Below, in pieces: positions 42,131 through 50,284 of a stretch of 64,000 nt of DNA. A program made the position numbers and the translations under genes. How positions within the stretch are numbered: position 1 is the stretch's first letter; every line of letters begins with the position of its first letter. Source of the stretch: an uncultured Clostridia bacterium (GTDB lineage Bacteria > Bacillota > Clostridia > Christensenellales > CAG-917); NCBI GenBank assembly GCA_949286725.1, contig CASECZ010000001.1, positions 124,001 through 188,000 on the forward strand, given 5' to 3'. The notes beneath the pieces are model-generated. The model ran no database searches. It was not told where the DNA came from and was given only the letters and a program-made list of their open reading frames with translations.

Positions 42131-43027
42131 TTACTTTTTCAGGTCCTTTACGTCGTAACCCAACTCGCGCATGAGGTAGTCGCTGTCGCGCCACTCCGTT
42201 TTAACTCTGACGTACAGGGTGAGAAACACCTTGTACCCCGTCATCTCTTCCAGGTCGTGACGCGCCGCCGTCGCTATCTTTTTCAGCGTTTCGCCGCCCT
42301 TGCCGATGACGATTGCCTTGTGCGTCTGCTTTTCGCACACGATGTCGGCGTTGATGTCGTATATCGGCTTGTCCTCGCGCATGGCAAAGGAATTTATCTG
42401 CACGCCTATGCCGTAAGGCACCTCTTTGTCCAGCAGATACAACGCCTTTTCGCGGATTATCTCCGCCGCCATAAACCGCATCGAGCTGTCCGTGTACATA
42501 TCCTCGGGGAACATAGGCACGCCTTCGGGCATAAGTTTTTCCAGTTCGGCAAGCAGAGGTTCGAGGTTCTCCCCTTTCTTCGCCGACACAGGCACGATTG
42601 CCTTGACGTCCTTCTGCGCGTTGAGCTTCTCCAACGTGGCGAATAGCGTGTCGCGCGTGACTGCGTCCTCTTTGTTGAGCGCGACGACGACGGGCACGCT
42701 TGCGGCGTGCTTTTCGAGGAATTCGTAGTCCTCTTTCTGCATTCCGCGCGAGGCATCGACGACGTACAGCACGCAATCGACGTCTTTCAGTCCGCTCGCC
42801 ACCGACTGCATCATATACTCGCCGAGTTTGTTGCGCGCCTGATGTATGCCGGGCGTGTCGATGAACACCATCTGGCTGTCGTCCGTGTTGACGATGCCGA
42901 GAATCTTATTGCGCGTGGTCTGCGGTCTCCACGACACTATGGCGACTTTTTCCCCGACCAACGCGTTGATGAGTGTGGATTTGCCGGCGTTGGGAACGCC
43001 CGCAATGCAAATAAATCCGGATTTCAT
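42131..43027 (-). CDS. era: GTPase Era
   Basis: Essential GTPase for 16S rRNA maturation and 30S assembly; 298 residues. G1 is GVPNAGKST, G3 is DTPGIH, G4 is NKED and G5 VSAKKG; the C-terminal KH domain has KAIVIGKGGETLKKIAT. It sits between ybeY and yqzL in the conserved order; cdd and dgkA, often between ybeY and era, are absent. Confidence 0.97.
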   Translation of the reverse strand: MKSGFICIAGVPNAGKSTLINALVGEKVAIVSWRPQTTRNKILGIVNTDDSQMVFIDTPGIHQARNKLGEYMMQSVASGLKDVDCVLYVVDASRGMQKEDYEFLEKHAASVPVVVALNKEDAVTRDTLFATLEKLNAQKDVKAIVPVSAKKGENLEPLLAELEKLMPEGVPMFPEDMYTDSSMRFMAAEIIREKALYLLDKEVPYGIGVQINSFAMREDKPIYDINADIVCEKQTHKAIVIGKGGETLKKIATAARHDLEEMTGYKVFLTLYVRVKTEWRDSDYLMRELGYDVKDLKK

Positions 43028-43075
43028 TTTTCTCCTGTGTGCGTGCAGTGTTCTCCCCGAACGTCCGCCGCCCTT

Positions 43076-43543
43076 TTATCTTTTCAGTCCGACGCCGTCC
43101 ATTATGCGGTCGGTAAGCGAAAACATTTCCTTTTCTCCGTCGTCCGTGACGTGGTCGAACCCGAGCAGGTGCAGCATTCCGTGACAGAACAGAAAGCCCA
43201 GCTCGCGGGAAAAGGAATGACCGTAATCCTCCGCCTGTTTCAGAGCGCGCCCGCGCGAAATCATTATGCTGCCGAGCGCAACTCTGTTGCCGTCGAAGTC
43301 CTCCGCCTTGAAAGCGTCCTTGCCGACGGGCAACGAAAGTCTGTCGAAAGAGGGAAAACTGAGGACGTCGGTCTCGGCGTCTATCCCTCTCTTCTCGCGG
43401 TTGTAGGTGCGCACGGTGTCGCCGTCCGTCACCGCCAGCTCGACGACGAAAAAGTTTTTCTGTCCGAGCGCGGCGAAAACCGCGTTCTCGACGCGTTTGA
43501 GCAACAGTTTTTCGCGCAACGTGACGCCGTATGCCGCAATCAT
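43076..43543 (-). CDS. ybeY: Endoribonuclease YbeY (rRNA maturation factor)
   Basis: Zinc-dependent RNase acting on 16S rRNA 3' end and ribosome quality control; 155 residues. The metal motif HGMLHLLGFDH near residues 120-130 has all three histidines, and ETDVLSFP is conserved. The start is ATG 43543, overlapping the pgpH stop by 4 nt, so translation is coupled; the frame is open far upstream without likeness. Confidence 0.95.
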   Translation of the reverse strand: MIAAYGVTLREKLLLKRVENAVFAALGQKNFFVVELAVTDGDTVRTYNREKRGIDAETDVLSFPSFDRLSLPVGKDAFKAEDFDGNRVALGSIMISRGRALKQAEDYGHSFSRELGFLFCHGMLHLLGFDHVTDDGEKEMFSLTDRIMDGVGLKR

Positions 43544-45015
43544 AATTTCTTCTTCTCGTAAGACACTCTGCCGTGCTGGACACGAGGCAAAGTCTCGATA
43601 ATCGTGTTCTTGATGGTCGCGAGGTCGCTCATCGTAATAGGACATTCGTCGAACTGTCCGAGGGCGAGTTTCTCGTCGACGAGTTTGTTTATGCGTGCGC
43701 AGAAGTCCTCTTTCGTGTCGGGAGTGTATGCACGCATTGCCGCCTCTATGGTGTCCGCTATCATGACGATTGCGGATATCTTGGTCTGCGGTTTGGGACC
43801 CGGATACGTGTAGTTGCCCGCGGGAATATCGCCCTCTTCGGTATAGTTCAGAGCCTTGCGGTAGAAATACCCTACTGGCGACGTGCCGTGGTGTTCTTTG
43901 CATACGGCGACGATTTCGGGCGGCAACCTGTACTGCTTGGCGAGGATTTCGCCGAACACGGTGTGCGACGTGATTATGCTTACGCTGACCTCGGGTATGA
44001 TTTCGTCGTGCGGGTTGTAGGTGGACTGGTTCTCGGAGAAGTATATCGGCGATTTGAGTTTGCCGATGTCGTGATAGTACGCCGCCGCACGCGCCATATG
44101 CGGATTTTCGCCTATCGCATTCGCGCAGGCCTCGGAGAGGTTGCCGACGACGAGGGAGTGATTGAACGTGCCGGGGGCTTCGCTTGCCAGTCGTTTGAGC
44201 AGAGGCTGATTGAGGTTGGTGAGTTCGTCCAGGCGGAAGTCGTCGGCGATGTTGAAAATGCCTTCGAACATAGCGACGAGTGCCGCCGACACCATGACCG
44301 CCGCCACCGACGCGCCGTAGGACCACAGCACGGCATAAAGCAGGTTTATGGTGACTTCGCCCGCGGCAAGCAGGCACATGAGCAACAGCGGAAGCGATAC
44401 CGCCGCCGCCGCGAAGGACCACAGCAGGAATTTCAGACGCGTGAGATGACGTCCGACCAGCAGGTTGACGGACATGGCCGCCACGAAGTTGCTGACGACC
44501 GACACCAGCACTGCGGGAAGTATCTCCGCGGGATAGAAGTCGCCGAATATGAAGGACATCAGCAACAACGCCGCCAGAACCAGCGTGGACAGCAACGCCG
44601 TCCTTCTGTCGGACAATTCCAGCAAAACGAGCGCGCACAGACACATCGGCAAAGCGTAGACGCTGAGATAGCGTGCGGTCGTCAGGCAGAGAATGTAAGT
44701 AAGGCTGACCACCGATACTGCAAGCACGAAGTTGCGCGCGGCAAACTTGCGGTCGATGGCGAAACAGTATGCCGAAAAGAACAGCACGGCAAACAGCAAC
44801 GCGTTGACGACGAAAGTGCCGCTCGTCATCGTTGCGCGTGCGGGCGTGAACGCCGTCATGAAATCCGTTGTGGTCGTGTAGATTGCAAACAGCGTGAGCA
44901 AAACGCTGACTACGAGAACGACGGGATAGAGTTTGCCGAACGTCACCAGCATTTCGCGGCGTCTTGCAAGCCTGGCTTTTTCCGCCGATGTGAGATCCGC
45001 CGGATTCTTTTTCAT
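43540..45015 (-). CDS. pgpH: 7TM HD-domain phosphodiesterase (PgpH type) lacking the extracellular HDED domain
   Basis: Membrane enzyme whose relatives degrade cyclic di-AMP. The C-terminal HD domain carries FNHSLVVGNL, AAAYYHDIGKLKSP and KEHHGTSP, the expected metal ligands. The membrane part has about seven or eight segments. Bacillus PgpH is 711 residues and holds an extracellular domain of about 230 residues between the first and second membrane spans; here only about 25 residues separate them, so the 491-residue protein has lost that sensor. The start is ATG 45015 after GGAGG. Confidence 0.9.
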   Translation of the reverse strand: MKKNPADLTSAEKARLARRREMLVTFGKLYPVVLVVSVLLTLFAIYTTTTDFMTAFTPARATMTSGTFVVNALLFAVLFFSAYCFAIDRKFAARNFVLAVSVVSLTYILCLTTARYLSVYALPMCLCALVLLELSDRRTALLSTLVLAALLLMSFIFGDFYPAEILPAVLVSVVSNFVAAMSVNLLVGRHLTRLKFLLWSFAAAAVSLPLLLMCLLAAGEVTINLLYAVLWSYGASVAAVMVSAALVAMFEGIFNIADDFRLDELTNLNQPLLKRLASEAPGTFNHSLVVGNLSEACANAIGENPHMARAAAYYHDIGKLKSPIYFSENQSTYNPHDEIIPEVSVSIITSHTVFGEILAKQYRLPPEIVAVCKEHHGTSPVGYFYRKALNYTEEGDIPAGNYTYPGPKPQTKISAIVMIADTIEAAMRAYTPDTKEDFCARINKLVDEKLALGQFDECPITMSDLATIKNTIIETLPRVQHGRVSYEKKKL

Positions 45016-45016
45016 A

Positions 45017-46039
45017 TCATTCCTCCGCGGGTGCGCAAAGCGCGTCCCCGCCTTTATCTTTTGCTTCGGACGCTTCCTGCGCCCGTCTTTCTTCCTTTTC
45101 CGCCTTGTCGTAGGCACGGATAATCCTGCTGACGAGTTCGTGACGGACGACGTCGCAGTATTCCAGTCTCACGACGGCAATGTCCTTCACGCCCTGCAAC
45201 ACGCCCACGGCGTGAATGAGTCCGCTCGTCACGTTGCGCGGCAGGTCAATCTGCGTCACGTCGCCGTTGACGACCATTTTGCTGCCCTCGCCGAGCCTTG
45301 TCAGAAACATTTTCATCTGCTCTTTCGTCGTGTTCTGCGCCTCGTCGAGAATGATGAAACTGCGGTTGAGCGTTCTCCCGCGCATGTACGCGAGCGGCGC
45401 AATCTCGACAATGCCTCTCTCGATGTTCTTCTGATAGGTTTCGCTGCCGCCCATGAGCTCTTCGAGGGCGTCGTACAGCGGACGAAGATATGGGTCCACC
45501 TTTTCGGCAAGGTCACCCGGCAGAAATCCGAGCTTCTCCCCTGCCTCGACGGCGGGTCTGGTCAGGATTATCTTGTCCACCTCGTGATTTTTGAGAGCGT
45601 CCACTGCAAGCGCGACGGCAAGATAGGTCTTGCCCGTACCCGCGGGACCTATGCCGAACGTCACGGAGTTGTTCTTGATTGCGTCGGCGTAGAGTTTCTG
45701 TCCGAGACTTTTCGGATACACGGTTTTCCCGCGTCCCACGGTCACGGAGGACATCAGGTCCTTGACGCCCGACACCTTTCCCTTGCGCACCATATCCACG
45801 ACCGCCTCGATTTGCTGCGTGCCGAGAGGCTCCTTTCGCGACAACGTGAAAAGCGCGCCGATTGCCGACAGTGCGGCGGCGACGTCGTCCTTCTCTCCGC
45901 TGACTTTGAGGGAGTCCGCTCCCGTGAATATCGTGACGCCGAAACTCTCTTCGAGCAGTCTGACGTTGTTGTCAAGCCCGCCGAACAGTTCCTGAAACGC
46001 GCCGTAATCGTCGATATGTTTCTCTTTGGAAATTCTCAT
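45017..46039 (-). CDS. phoH: PhoH-family ATPase
   Basis: Cytoplasmic P-loop protein of 340 residues, thought to act on RNA with YbeY. Walker A is GIGPAGTGKTYLA, Walker B is SFIILDEAQN, and QIDLPRNVTSGL follows. The N-terminal part has the small domain seen in the Bacillus PhoH. The start is ATG 46039; GGAGG is further upstream than usual, and the frame beyond the ATG has no family likeness. The C-terminus is a charged tail. Gene order matches Bacillus. Confidence 0.92.
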   Translation of the reverse strand: MRISKEKHIDDYGAFQELFGGLDNNVRLLEESFGVTIFTGADSLKVSGEKDDVAAALSAIGALFTLSRKEPLGTQQIEAVVDMVRKGKVSGVKDLMSSVTVGRGKTVYPKSLGQKLYADAIKNNSVTFGIGPAGTGKTYLAVALAVDALKNHEVDKIILTRPAVEAGEKLGFLPGDLAEKVDPYLRPLYDALEELMGGSETYQKNIERGIVEIAPLAYMRGRTLNRSFIILDEAQNTTKEQMKMFLTRLGEGSKMVVNGDVTQIDLPRNVTSGLIHAVGVLQGVKDIAVVRLEYCDVVRHELVSRIIRAYDKAEKEERRAQEASEAKDKGGDALCAPAEE

Positions 46040-46059
46040 CCGTCCGAGGTACTCCTCCG

Positions 46060-47433
46060 CTATATTCCGTTGTCTATCCGTTCTTCCGCCTCGACGGTCA
46101 CCGTGACGGTATAACCGCCTTCCGTCCGCTCGACCCGCGTCGTGAAACCGAGCACCGTCGCCCCTGCGGGCATCGAACTTACGACGGAAGAAAGCGTCTC
46201 TTTCTTCATCTGCTCTTCCGTACGGGTGTTCTGCCGCTCGGAATACGTTATTTCCGTAAACGTGTAGGTGTACTTCACGTACCCGAAGAGGAAGTCGTTG
46301 CGCCACACAGACGTTTGCAGAACGTATGCGTCGAACGGCGACTGCGGCGGCGCGGGTTGCTTGCCGAAGAACCCGAGACGCGTATAACTTTTGCTCCTTC
46401 CCTCCGTCCGCACGATTTCCGTGTCGGGGAAGAACCTCGTCACCGTCCTGTACGTCCTGCCGTAGACCTCTCCGTCGGCAGGACAGGCAACCTTCTCCTC
46501 ACCCACGAGGACGTACCCGCCTATCAGTTCCTGCCCGACGTCGACGACGTCGCCGTACTTCACGAGCGAGGTGCCCGAAAACACGATTGCCCTCGTCACC
46601 GAAGCGCGCACGGTCGCCGTCACGTTGCCCCGCGTCATGTCGACGAAATGCTCCCCGTCGCGTTCGGCGCGTACGTCCACGTACACGCGCGTACCCCGTT
46701 TGTCCACCGACGCGAACGACACCCCGTCCAGTTCCAGCAGTTGCCGTTCCACGGCGTCCCCGTCGAAATCCCACACCGTTTTGCCCGCCAAAATTCCGTT
46801 ATCTGCAAGTATGCGCGAAATTTCCGCGTTCCATTCCCCCGTGGCTTCCACGGCGGTTATGGTGTGCGGATAGACGACAAGCGCGGCAATCGTGCAAACA
46901 AGACCGGCAACGACACCCGCCCTCCCGAGTGCGGCAATCGCGCCGTAAAGCACGCCTTCTTCTTTTATTATTATATAATCATAGCATAGTTGATTTAGGA
47001 TTGCAACAACCTTTGACTTGCAGGCGGAAGATACCCTAAACTCCACCGCGCGCTCTTCGGAACGCAGAATCGCGACGCGTGTTTCGGCGGAAACCGCGGT
47101 TATGAGTCGCGACAGATTCAGCCCCTCGACACGGAACACCGTCCGCGTGAACGGCACCTTTTCGGCGGGAATTCCCCACGGTTTTCGAGGGCGTTTTTCC
47201 TCCTCCGACTTCTCCCCGTCCGAGCCTTCCGCTCGCCTGTCTTCAAAAGCGGTTTCCTCCTCGGGGTCGACGCCGAACACCTCTTCCTTGCGCGGCGGTG
47301 CAAAAGTCTTTTTCAAACCGCGCAACACCCTTTTGCCGAATTCGCCCTTGCTGTCTCCCCGCGGCTTGCGCTCCTTGCGCTCAGCCCCTTTTTCGGGTCT
47401 GCGCTTTTTGACCTTTTTCTCTCTTTCACTCAA
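46060..47433 (-). CDS. yqfD: Sporulation protein YqfD
   Basis: A 457-residue membrane-associated protein of the YqfD family, which in Bacillus is needed for efficient sporulation and is made in the mother cell. LRSEERAVEFRVSS and the membrane segment near AGVVAGLVCTIAALVVY are followed by the HTITAVEATG domain and a C-terminal beta-rich part. The first 85 residues are strongly basic and acidic (KKRRPEKG and on), longer than in Bacillus (398 residues total). The proposed start is TTG 47433, overlapping the yqfC stop; GTG 47442 is possible. Confidence 0.85.
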   Translation of the reverse strand: MSEREKKVKKRRPEKGAERKERKPRGDSKGEFGKRVLRGLKKTFAPPRKEEVFGVDPEEETAFEDRRAEGSDGEKSEEEKRPRKPWGIPAEKVPFTRTVFRVEGLNLSRLITAVSAETRVAILRSEERAVEFRVSSACKSKVVAILNQLCYDYIIIKEEGVLYGAIAALGRAGVVAGLVCTIAALVVYPHTITAVEATGEWNAEISRILADNGILAGKTVWDFDGDAVERQLLELDGVSFASVDKRGTRVYVDVRAERDGEHFVDMTRGNVTATVRASVTRAIVFSGTSLVKYGDVVDVGQELIGGYVLVGEEKVACPADGEVYGRTYRTVTRFFPDTEIVRTEGRSKSYTRLGFFGKQPAPPQSPFDAYVLQTSVWRNDFLFGYVKYTYTFTEITYSERQNTRTEEQMKKETLSSVVSSMPAGATVLGFTTRVERTEGGYTVTVTVEAEERIDNGI

Positions 47434-47677
47434 AGCGCACACCCCCGATTTTGCCGCGGACCAGCACGTCCCCGCCACCGATTTCCACTATGCGCAGCTC
47501 GGTGCCGAACAACACGACGGTCCTCTTCGACAACCTGATTTTTATCTCCTCGTAGGAAGAAAACAAAACGGATTTGACACCGCTTACGGCAACGGCGCAA
47601 TCACCCGCCATAGTGACGGTGAAAGGCGCAAATGCGTCGTCGATTTTCAGTTTGGCAAACAGCTCGTCCGTAAACAT
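47426..47677 (-). CDS. yqfC: Sporulation protein YqfC
   Basis: An 83-residue protein. VSGVKSVLFSSYEEIKIRLSKRTVVLFGTEL is the typical YqfC core, and the gene lies directly before yqfD, as in Bacillus and Clostridium. The ATG at 47677 is chosen by family length (about 90 residues). It probably opens the long operon that runs to the phosphatase at 37769. Together with yqfD it points to an endospore former or a recent descendant of one. Confidence 0.82.
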   Translation of the reverse strand: MFTDELFAKLKIDDAFAPFTVTMAGDCAVAVSGVKSVLFSSYEEIKIRLSKRTVVLFGTELRIVEIGGGDVLVRGKIGGVRFE

Positions 47678-47847
47678 ACGATACTCTATGCCGCCGCGCG
47701 CACACTTATGACTGGACGCGTCGCCGCACGGCTTGCACCGCAGAGCATACAACCGAAAACTGGCTTTTACAAAACGAAAACAAACGATAAAACCGCGTTT
47801 ATGTCGAATTGTTAGTTAAACGTCGGTGCGCTGAAAGGACGTGAAAA

Positions 47848-47870
47848 GCGGGAGCCGAAAGTGCTCCCGC
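47848..47870 (-). terminator. Intrinsic terminator after dnaB
   Basis: GCGGGAGC and GCTCCCGC form a perfect 8-bp stem with a 7-nt loop, followed by TTTTCA on the minus strand, about 49 bp past the dnaB stop. Confidence 0.82.
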
Positions 47871-47918
47871 AGTGTCGTTTGACTGTTCGCAGTCGGATAT
47901 CCGCTTTTTCGGAACGGG

Positions 47919-49625
47919 TCAGAAAGGCAGGTCCTCGTTCTCGTCGTCGAGGTCGTCGACATACTCGTCGTCGGTGTCGTCATCGATGAAATCGTCCGCT
48001 ATTGCGTCGTCGCTTTCGTCCTCTTCCGAGGGGGCGTCGTCATCGGTCGGAGCGGGCGCGGCGGCAGGGTCTTCGAGGTCGAAAGGAGGCACGTTCTCGT
48101 CGGAGCCGAAAGGCATGAGCCCGCGGTCGACTTCCACTTCTTCGTCGACGAACGCGTCGTCGCTTTCCTCCTTCTTGCTCTCCTCTTTTTTCTCGTCGTA
48201 GACGTATTCCTCGTCCTTTGCCGCGGGTGCGTTTGCCGCGCTCTTTTCGTGGGCGGGGACTGCGTTGGACGCGGGCGCGGGCGTGCCTACGCATTCGCGG
48301 AAAGAGGTCGTTTCGCCCGTCCATTCCAGATTGAGGTCGCCTATGGGACCGTTTCTGTTTTTCTTCACGATGAGCTGGATTATGTTCTCGGCGACGGCAG
48401 GGTCGAACTGCCCCGCTCTGTGCAGGAACATGACGACGTCGGCGTCCTGTTCGATTGCGCCCGATTCGCGCAAGTCGCTGAGTTTGGGGGTATGGTCGGG
48501 GCGCTGTTCCACGCCACGCGACATCTGCGACAACACGATAATAGGCACGTCGAGTTCCTTTGCGTAGATTTTGAGGCGTCTGGACATATTGCTGACTTCG
48601 AGTTGTCGGTTGTCGTTGTAACTGTTGGAGTCGCCCATGCTCATCAGTTGGAGATAGTCGATGATGATGAGGTCGAGCCCGCTCTCGCGTTTGAGGCGTC
48701 TGCTCTTGGACAGCACGTCCATGGGGCTGTTCATCGAATAGTCGTCTATGTAAAGGTGCGCGTCCGACAGTTTTCGGTAGGCGTCGAAAAGCCTGCCCGT
48801 ATCCACCGAGGAGGACAGTCCTCCGCGCATATCCATCTTGGACAGCGACACCTGCGAAACGTGGGCAAGCATACGTTTGACCAACAGCGACGCGGGCATT
48901 TCGAGGGAGAATATGGCAACCGTCTTGTGGTATTTCAGGCAGGCGGTGGCGGCTATGTTGAGCGCAAACGCCGTTTTGCCGACGGAAGGACGCGCCGCAA
49001 GCAGTATCAGTTCGCCCGCTTTGAAACCGCGCGTCATCTTGTCAAGCCCCGGGAAATCGGAGAATATCGTGTTGGTGGAAACGATGCCGCTCTGCGCGTC
49101 CTGAATGCTCTTCATCGCAACGCCGAGCGCGGTCTCCGCCTTGACGAGGTTCTTTTCGGTGACGTCCTCCGAGATGGAATATATCTCGTTTTCGGCCTGC
49201 AACAGGGCGTCCATGGCGTCCGTGCTTTCGTAACCGAATTTTGCAATGTTATTGCCCGCCTCTATGACGCGTCGTATCAGCGAGTCGCGCTTGACGATGT
49301 CGGCGTAATGGTCGCCGCTCGCCGCGGAAGGAACGCTCGACGTCAGCAGATTGAGATAGTCTATGCTGCCTACTTCGTCGAGTTTGCCTCTGAGTTCGAG
49401 TTCGTCTGCGACGGAAACGGTGTCTATGGGCTTGGACTCCTTCTGCAAGAAGTCCATAACGGAGAAGATGATTTTGTTTGCGGGGAAATAGAAGTCAGAC
49501 TCGCGCAACACGGGCACGAGCATATCCGCCGCTTTCTGGTCGATGAGAATGGACCCGAGCACGGCTTGTTCTGCCTCGACGTTGTTGGGCATTCCCCTGT
49601 AAACTACTTTGTTTCTTTCTGCCAT
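47919..49625 (-). CDS. dnaB: Replicative DNA helicase with a long acidic tail ending in an SSB-like tip
   Basis: Hexameric helicase that opens DNA at the fork. The helicase core is standard: ARPSVGKTAFALN (Walker A), LIIIDYLQLM (Walker B), SQMSRGVEQR and the DLRESGAIEQDAD segment. The core ends near residue 445 (ETTSFREC). A further 123 residues, not present in the Bacillus protein (454 residues), are acidic and low in complexity and end in ENEDLPF. The last residues match the C-terminal tip of Firmicute SSB (DDDLPF). MPF and VPPF within the tail partly resemble it. Its start overlaps the upstream lipoprotein gene by 22 nt. Confidence 0.95.
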   Translation of the reverse strand: MAERNKVVYRGMPNNVEAEQAVLGSILIDQKAADMLVPVLRESDFYFPANKIIFSVMDFLQKESKPIDTVSVADELELRGKLDEVGSIDYLNLLTSSVPSAASGDHYADIVKRDSLIRRVIEAGNNIAKFGYESTDAMDALLQAENEIYSISEDVTEKNLVKAETALGVAMKSIQDAQSGIVSTNTIFSDFPGLDKMTRGFKAGELILLAARPSVGKTAFALNIAATACLKYHKTVAIFSLEMPASLLVKRMLAHVSQVSLSKMDMRGGLSSSVDTGRLFDAYRKLSDAHLYIDDYSMNSPMDVLSKSRRLKRESGLDLIIIDYLQLMSMGDSNSYNDNRQLEVSNMSRRLKIYAKELDVPIIVLSQMSRGVEQRPDHTPKLSDLRESGAIEQDADVVMFLHRAGQFDPAVAENIIQLIVKKNRNGPIGDLNLEWTGETTSFRECVGTPAPASNAVPAHEKSAANAPAAKDEEYVYDEKKEESKKEESDDAFVDEEVEVDRGLMPFGSDENVPPFDLEDPAAAPAPTDDDAPSEEDESDDAIADDFIDDDTDDEYVDDLDDENEDLPF

Positions 49626-50284
49626 AATCTACCCTTCTTTGCCGCAACCGCAACGCCCGTTACGACGGCTGCGATTATCAGCACGGCAAGCGCACACCCG
49701 ACGAGCAACCCGTACCAGTTGGCGGAATCGGGCGAAGTGCTCGACAGACCGAATTCGCAGTCTGCCGTCGCGGTATCGGCGACAATGTAATGTCTGTAAC
49801 CCGACTCGGTAACGGTGCGGACGCCGTTGGACGTGATATTTTTGTTTATTGTATCATAGTAATATACGATTTTCAAGCCGTCGCCCGACGGTGTTTCCCC
49901 CTCCGACGCGAAAGCGTCGACGACCTGTCGCGCAACGCGCTCCGCCTCGGCGTTGGATATGCGGACTGTCAGCGTCTCATAATAGTAAAACGCATTTTTC
50001 CTGCCGTCCTCCGTGACAACCGTGGCGGCAAAAGCCGCAAGGGGCTCTTCCTGCACGGAGACGAACGTCATATACACGGTATAACCTTCCTCGTCCGCTT
50101 CGACTCCCGTCACGGACACGGTGACTTCGTCGACGGAAATCACGGGCTTTTCTTCGCGGGAGTTGCACGCCGTAAGCGCGATTGCCGCAAACGCGAGCAC
50201 CGCGACAACCGCAAACGCCGCAACAATGCGCATTATGCGCGTGCGTGCGGTGGATTTGCTCTCGCTCACCGCGGACACTCTCAT
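49604..50284 (-). CDS. Predicted lipoprotein with a C-terminal membrane anchor
   Basis: A 226-residue exported protein. After a polar N-terminal stretch, a hydrophobic segment ends in LTAC with the lipidated cysteine at residue 40. The extracellular part is about 150 residues with no recognised domain. Near the C-terminus GLLVGCALAVLIIAAVVTGVAVAA is a membrane span followed by KKGR. It has the same double anchor as the protein at 39207, though no clear sequence likeness. It overlaps pepF by 4 nt and dnaB by 22 nt. Function unknown. Confidence 0.72.
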   Translation of the reverse strand: MRVSAVSESKSTARTRIMRIVAAFAVVAVLAFAAIALTACNSREEKPVISVDEVTVSVTGVEADEEGYTVYMTFVSVQEEPLAAFAATVVTEDGRKNAFYYYETLTVRISNAEAERVARQVVDAFASEGETPSGDGLKIVYYYDTINKNITSNGVRTVTESGYRHYIVADTATADCEFGLSSTSPDSANWYGLLVGCALAVLIIAAVVTGVAVAAKKGRLWQKETK

